From contig NZ_FMAR01000005.1 of assembly GCF_900094705.1 (NCBI RefSeq), positions 1 through 64,000 on the forward strand: DNA of 64,000 bases. The letters are read 5' to 3'. The notes beneath the pieces are model-generated. The model was not told where the DNA came from and did no database searches. It saw only the letters and a program-made list of their open reading frames with translations. Shown in pieces: positions 60,682 through 64,000 of the stretch (position 1 is the stretch's first letter; every line of letters begins with the position of its first letter). The position numbers were made by a program, and so were the translations under genes. Source of the DNA: Chitinophaga costaii (GTDB taxonomy: Bacteria > Bacteroidota > Bacteroidia > Chitinophagales > Chitinophagaceae).

Positions 60682-62358
60682 CTACCCGATGCTGATGCGC
60701 CGGGAAGCGCGCAGCGGTATGAAAGCCGTAAGCAGGATAACAGCGGCAATGCAGGCCACCAGTTTTTTGCCCGAAGGAGTGATAAAACTTAGTACGAATA
60801 ACAACAGCGCCGTGAAGGCCAGTGCAAAGGCAATCACCTGCAATCCGAAACGGTTTTGCCGGCGGATGGCCAATACTTCTTCGGGATTGGCGGCTTCCTT
60901 TTGCACCAGCCGGCTTTGGGCGTAGCGCAGGTATTCATCGCTCACCGGCTTACCGGCGCGTACGATAAATTCATATACCAGCAGCAGGAAGAGGGGCAAG
61001 CCCATGCCCAACAACATTTCTCCAGCACGGTCTAGTTTCAGGTGAAAAAGCCAGGGGGTGATGAATTTAAATACCAGGTTCATGCCCAGGCTAAAGGCGG
61101 AAATAATATAAGCCGTTTTGCCGTTGAGTTGTTTAGAAAACAAAGCCCAAACCGGGGGCAGCAGCAAAGGCCCGCCGGTGATGGCGGCAATGCTCAACAC
61201 CACTTCTATCATACCGCCCGCAGCCGGCACCAGCAGGGCAATCCCTATCATACCCAGCCCCAGTATAAAAGAAGACAAGCGCCCTACGCCGATGAGTTTT
61301 TTATTGGATGCACCGGGATTGATCAGCCCCTTATAAATATCGTTGGTGAATACGGCGGAGGTTACGTTCAGCGTGGTATTGGCCGTAGCCGAAGTAGAAA
61401 AATACATGCCGGTAAGCATGAGCCCCATAAGCCCCGGTGGCAATACCAGCCGGCACACTTGCAGGTAAGCACTCTCGGTTTGCAGGCCCACTAAAGAGGA
61501 GTTTATGCTTTTGTAAATCATAGGCGGCAACATCCAGATCACCGGGCTGATCACATACAACCCGGCAAAGAGAAAGGCTACCTTACGGGCCGCAGCGGGC
61601 GTGTCTACGCTGGTGTAGCGCTGCACAAACGTCCAGTTGCCGCCAATGTAACCGATGTGGTACAGGGCAAAGGCAAACATGAAAGTGAGCGTGTATTCAC
61701 CATTCAATCTATGAAAGAAATCGGGCGGTACATTATTCACGAAATGATGCCAGCCCCCTGCATGCTGCAATGCCAGCGGCAGTACTATCAGTACAGCGGC
61801 GGTAAGGATTACAAATTGCAGGATGTCGGTCACCATCACCGCCCACAACCCGCCGATGGCTGTGTAGGCAATCATCATCAGCCCCAGGGCCAGCGTGCAG
61901 GCTGGCAGCGGAAAACCCAGGGATACACTCACCAGCAGGGCTACGGGATACAGCACCGAGCCTTTGTTCAGCAGCGACACGAGCATAAAAATGTAGATAT
62001 AGAACTGCTGCACGGGTACGCCTAAACGCTGTTTTACAAACTCGGCGGCCGTTAATGCGCCGGTACGTTTCCAGCGGGGGGCCAGCAGCAACCCGGTAAT
62101 AAGGCCGCCCAGGCACATGGTCCATTGGATGGTAACCGCTACCCAGCCATATTTGTAGGCCACAGACCCCCAGGCCACGAAAGTGCCGGCAGAGAAAAAG
62201 CTCATGAACAAAGAGAGTCCGCCAATAAACCAGGGCACAGCCTCTCCGCCCGCAAAGAAAGATTTCATATTGCGCCCAGTGCGTACAAAGAGCATCCCGA
62301 TCAGCAGCACAAATGCGGAGAAAATAAATATTACGGTTGTATCGATCGTTGAAGTCAT
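60682..62358 (-). CDS. Sodium:solute symporter (SSS family)
   Basis: A 558-residue membrane protein with about 14 hydrophobic segments. It has FAGGEAVPWFIGGLSLFMSFFSAGTFVAWG early on, the SSS stretch AVMVTDILQFVILTAAVLIVLP, and STSATANTTLNVTSAVFTNDIYKG. It differs clearly from the symporter at 1.2 kb. It probably imports the sugar released by the GH2 enzyme whose gene follows; it lies 51 bases downstream of the toroid protein gene. The substrate is inferred from context only. Confidence 0.9.
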   Translation of the reverse strand: MTSTIDTTVIFIFSAFVLLIGMLFVRTGRNMKSFFAGGEAVPWFIGGLSLFMSFFSAGTFVAWGSVAYKYGWVAVTIQWTMCLGGLITGLLLAPRWKRTGALTAAEFVKQRLGVPVQQFYIYIFMLVSLLNKGSVLYPVALLVSVSLGFPLPACTLALGLMMIAYTAIGGLWAVMVTDILQFVILTAAVLIVLPLALQHAGGWHHFVNNVPPDFFHRLNGEYTLTFMFAFALYHIGYIGGNWTFVQRYTSVDTPAAARKVAFLFAGLYVISPVIWMLPPMIYKSINSSLVGLQTESAYLQVCRLVLPPGLMGLMLTGMYFSTSATANTTLNVTSAVFTNDIYKGLINPGASNKKLIGVGRLSSFILGLGMIGIALLVPAAGGMIEVVLSIAAITGGPLLLPPVWALFSKQLNGKTAYIISAFSLGMNLVFKFITPWLFHLKLDRAGEMLLGMGLPLFLLLVYEFIVRAGKPVSDEYLRYAQSRLVQKEAANPEEVLAIRRQNRFGLQVIAFALAFTALLLFVLSFITPSGKKLVACIAAVILLTAFIPLRASRRISIG

Positions 62359-62409
62359 GAATGGAAGCGCTTGCCCTTTAGCATTGATTAAAAAAAATAA
62401 ACATGCAGG

Positions 62410-64000
62410 TTAGAAACTGATCACGATTATCCGCAAGCCGGTGGCGGGCAGTGGAATGGTCCAGGTGCCTTTATCTGCCAGCGTTTGCAAAGTTTTCCCA
62501 TTTTCGTCCAGCAGTTGTACGGAGTTAACGCTGCTTTGCTGGCCGGGCAGCACCCGGTGTGCCTGTAGCGTAACCCCTGCCTGCAAGGCGTGGGTGGCAT
62601 CGTTGAGCAGCATCACGTATAGTTTTTTATGCACCCCATCCCAGGCGCTCATGTAATCTACCTGCGGATGATTTACCACCAGCATACCATCTGTTATATG
62701 CAGGGCAGCAGTATGTCCGAAAATATGACCCGGCGCAAAGCCATAACTCAGGTGAGGCCCTACTTTGGGGGTAATGAAACCACTGGGAAAAGTAATGCCG
62801 CCGTGGCTGCGTAGCGTTATTTCTGCGAGCAGGTAATCGGTAATCCACCCTATCTGCCACCAGGCATGATGCGGGTAGGGACCCGCACCGTGATCCATGG
62901 TGCGCCAGTAGTAAGAAGCTACCTGCGTGGGCTGGTCAACAAATGCATCGCGGCCCCAGGCCGCTGCCCTGGCCATATCCAGGAAAATACGATCGTGGGT
63001 GAGGGCATACATCCTGACAAACATACCGGCATGGCTAGCCAGCAAAATAGGTCCATTCCCATTGGCAGATCCAATGGTTCCTCCATGTTCAAAACTAAGG
63101 CCGGCCTGGCTGATCTCCCAGTCTTGCCGGGGATGTCCGTTCACCGACTTCATGTCGCGGGAAGGAATGGGCTGGGTGTAAATGGAGGCCGTGTATAACC
63201 GGGCGGTGGCAATGGCCGCATCCTGGTATTTTTTTTCCCGGGTAAGGGTGTAGAGGTCTAGCAACGCCTGCGCACTTTGGCCGGTGGCAAAGTCTGGCGC
63301 AAAACGTGTATCACCGCACACGCCCAGGAAACTGGCCTGCTCCACCGCATGGGTGATGAACCAATCGGCCCCTTTGCAGGCGGCTTTTAAATATTTTTCA
63401 TCTTTTAAAATACGGTAAGCTACCATCAGTCCGTAAAAGGTAGGACGTAGGTCTGCCAGGTCGGTAAATTCCGGCTGCGTGCTGCTGTGATCATAAGCTA
63501 CCTGCCAATGCCCATCGGGATATTGCCAGGATAATAATTTGTCGGCCCCCAGGCGCAATCTATCTTTCAGGGTTTCATTACCTGGTTCAAACAGCAGGAT
63601 ATTGCCCATGTCCAGCAGGGTGTAATAAGTAAGGCCAATCGGCTCTACATAAGGCCCCCACTCTTCCGTGAATTGTTTAGACTTCCACAGGAAATACTGC
63701 CCGGTGGCAGCACCTTGGAAAAAGCCGGGTGCTTGCTGCTGCTGTACCAATTTAAAGTTCAGTGCATACGGCAGTCGCTGGTGGGCCAACGCGGTATCTT
63801 CCGTCATATGGGCCAGCATCCACATGGCACCGTAGTCGGCGTTTTTCATGGCGTCTTTGTCGGAGCCTACTACGCCGCCCATGTAAGATTGTGCACCAAT
63901 GGTAAGCCCGTTATATTGCTCCAGCCTCCATAAGGAAGTGCTGTCGTTGTCTACATAATGCAGCATGGCCATCATACGGTCGGAGAGCGAATGTTTGGTT
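62410..64000 (-). CDS. (alpha/alpha)-toroid glycoside hydrolase-like protein, N-terminus outside the window
   Basis: At least 529 residues; the frame is open to the right edge (upstream residues TKHSLSDR precede Met at 63975), so the start and any signal peptide are missing. The visible part alternates helices in a toroid pattern (LGADKLLSWQYPDGHWQVAY; ALLDLYTLTREKKYQDAAIA; MFVRMYALTHDRIFLDMARA) and ends in a small beta domain (KTLQTLADKGTWTIPLPATG). This fold is shared by several glycoside hydrolase and lyase families. I cannot assign one, and no catalytic motif is certain. It heads the visible part of an operon with a symporter, GH2 and FAD_oxidored genes, which supports a role in glycan breakdown. 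Confidence 0.7.
   Translation of the reverse strand, partial: TKHSLSDRMMAMLHYVDNDSTSLWRLEQYNGLTIGAQSYMGGVVGSDKDAMKNADYGAMWMLAHMTEDTALAHQRLPYALNFKLVQQQQAPGFFQGAATGQYFLWKSKQFTEEWGPYVEPIGLTYYTLLDMGNILLFEPGNETLKDRLRLGADKLLSWQYPDGHWQVAYDHSSTQPEFTDLADLRPTFYGLMVAYRILKDEKYLKAACKGADWFITHAVEQASFLGVCGDTRFAPDFATGQSAQALLDLYTLTREKKYQDAAIATARLYTASIYTQPIPSRDMKSVNGHPRQDWEISQAGLSFEHGGTIGSANGNGPILLASHAGMFVRMYALTHDRIFLDMARAAAWGRDAFVDQPTQVASYYWRTMDHGAGPYPHHAWWQIGWITDYLLAEITLRSHGGITFPSGFITPKVGPHLSYGFAPGHIFGHTAALHITDGMLVVNHPQVDYMSAWDGVHKKLYVMLLNDATHALQAGVTLQAHRVLPGQQSSVNSVQLLDENGKTLQTLADKGTWTIPLPATGLRIIVISF

Overview
The window looks like a chromosomal segment of a free-living Bacteroidota, most likely Chitinophagaceae (Chitinophaga-like). 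The reasons are two SusC/SusD pairs, glycoside hydrolases of classes typical for the group (GH-D clan, GH78, GH2), FAD_oxidored and DUF1080 proteins, lipoproteins with Bacteroidota-type lipoboxes, intermediate G+C by eye, and promoters of the Bacteroidota form TTG-N18-20-TAnnTTTG. The genus is an inference; no rRNA is present.

Layout. 1-1.2 kb: an AT-rich graveyard of polymorphic-toxin parts (toxin C-terminus, frameshifted immunity-like gene, RHS motif scrap, one intact small orphan gene). 1.2-13 kb (minus strand): a compact alpha-galactoside utilisation operon, SusC-SusD-GH27-like-GH36-GntR regulator-sodium symporter. 13-18 kb: DUF1080 hydrolase, a broken Nudix gene, a PAS histidine kinase, and a HipA-like kinase/DUF3037 pair. 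18.5-21 kb: Tat-exported GMC dehydrogenase with its small subunit. 21-26.5 kb: a lone TonB receptor and a GH78 alpha-L-rhamnosidase. 26.8-41 kb: envelope and housekeeping genes (NAD-binding protein, MsbA-like ABC exporter, three GT2 glycosyltransferases, metallophosphoesterase, EncFtn-like ferritin, topoisomerase III, Bcr/CflA efflux, a secreted protein, YheT hydrolase), then a 1.2 kb gene-poor stretch and tRNA-Gly(GCC).

42-53.6 kb (minus strand) is the most interesting part. It is a second SusC/SusD operon with no carbohydrate enzymes. It carries two DoxX-type membrane proteins, a secreted protein of unknown function, a secreted metallo-beta-lactamase/rhodanese protein and a CrtI/PYROXD2-like FAD enzyme. 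Its roughly 510-nt leader contains a 43-codon reading frame ending in five consecutive cysteine codons. That frame is followed by RNA segments that can pair in mutually exclusive ways. A short plus-strand RNA candidate, with its own promoter-like box and terminator, lies antisense to the leader. Together this suggests a cysteine-controlled uptake and oxidation system for a sulfur compound; the function is inferred, while the leader ORF is directly readable.

53.6-64 kb: a small membrane protein, a GT2 glycosyltransferase, an orphan histidine kinase, and the distal part of a third catabolic operon (toroid-type protein cut by the window edge, sodium symporter, GH2, FAD_oxidored).

Functional picture: plant or soil glycan use (alpha-galactosides, rhamnosides, a GH2 substrate), periplasmic oxidation, surface glycan synthesis, and an unusual sulfur-linked Sus operon. 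No CRISPR array, insertion sequence or complete prophage was seen.
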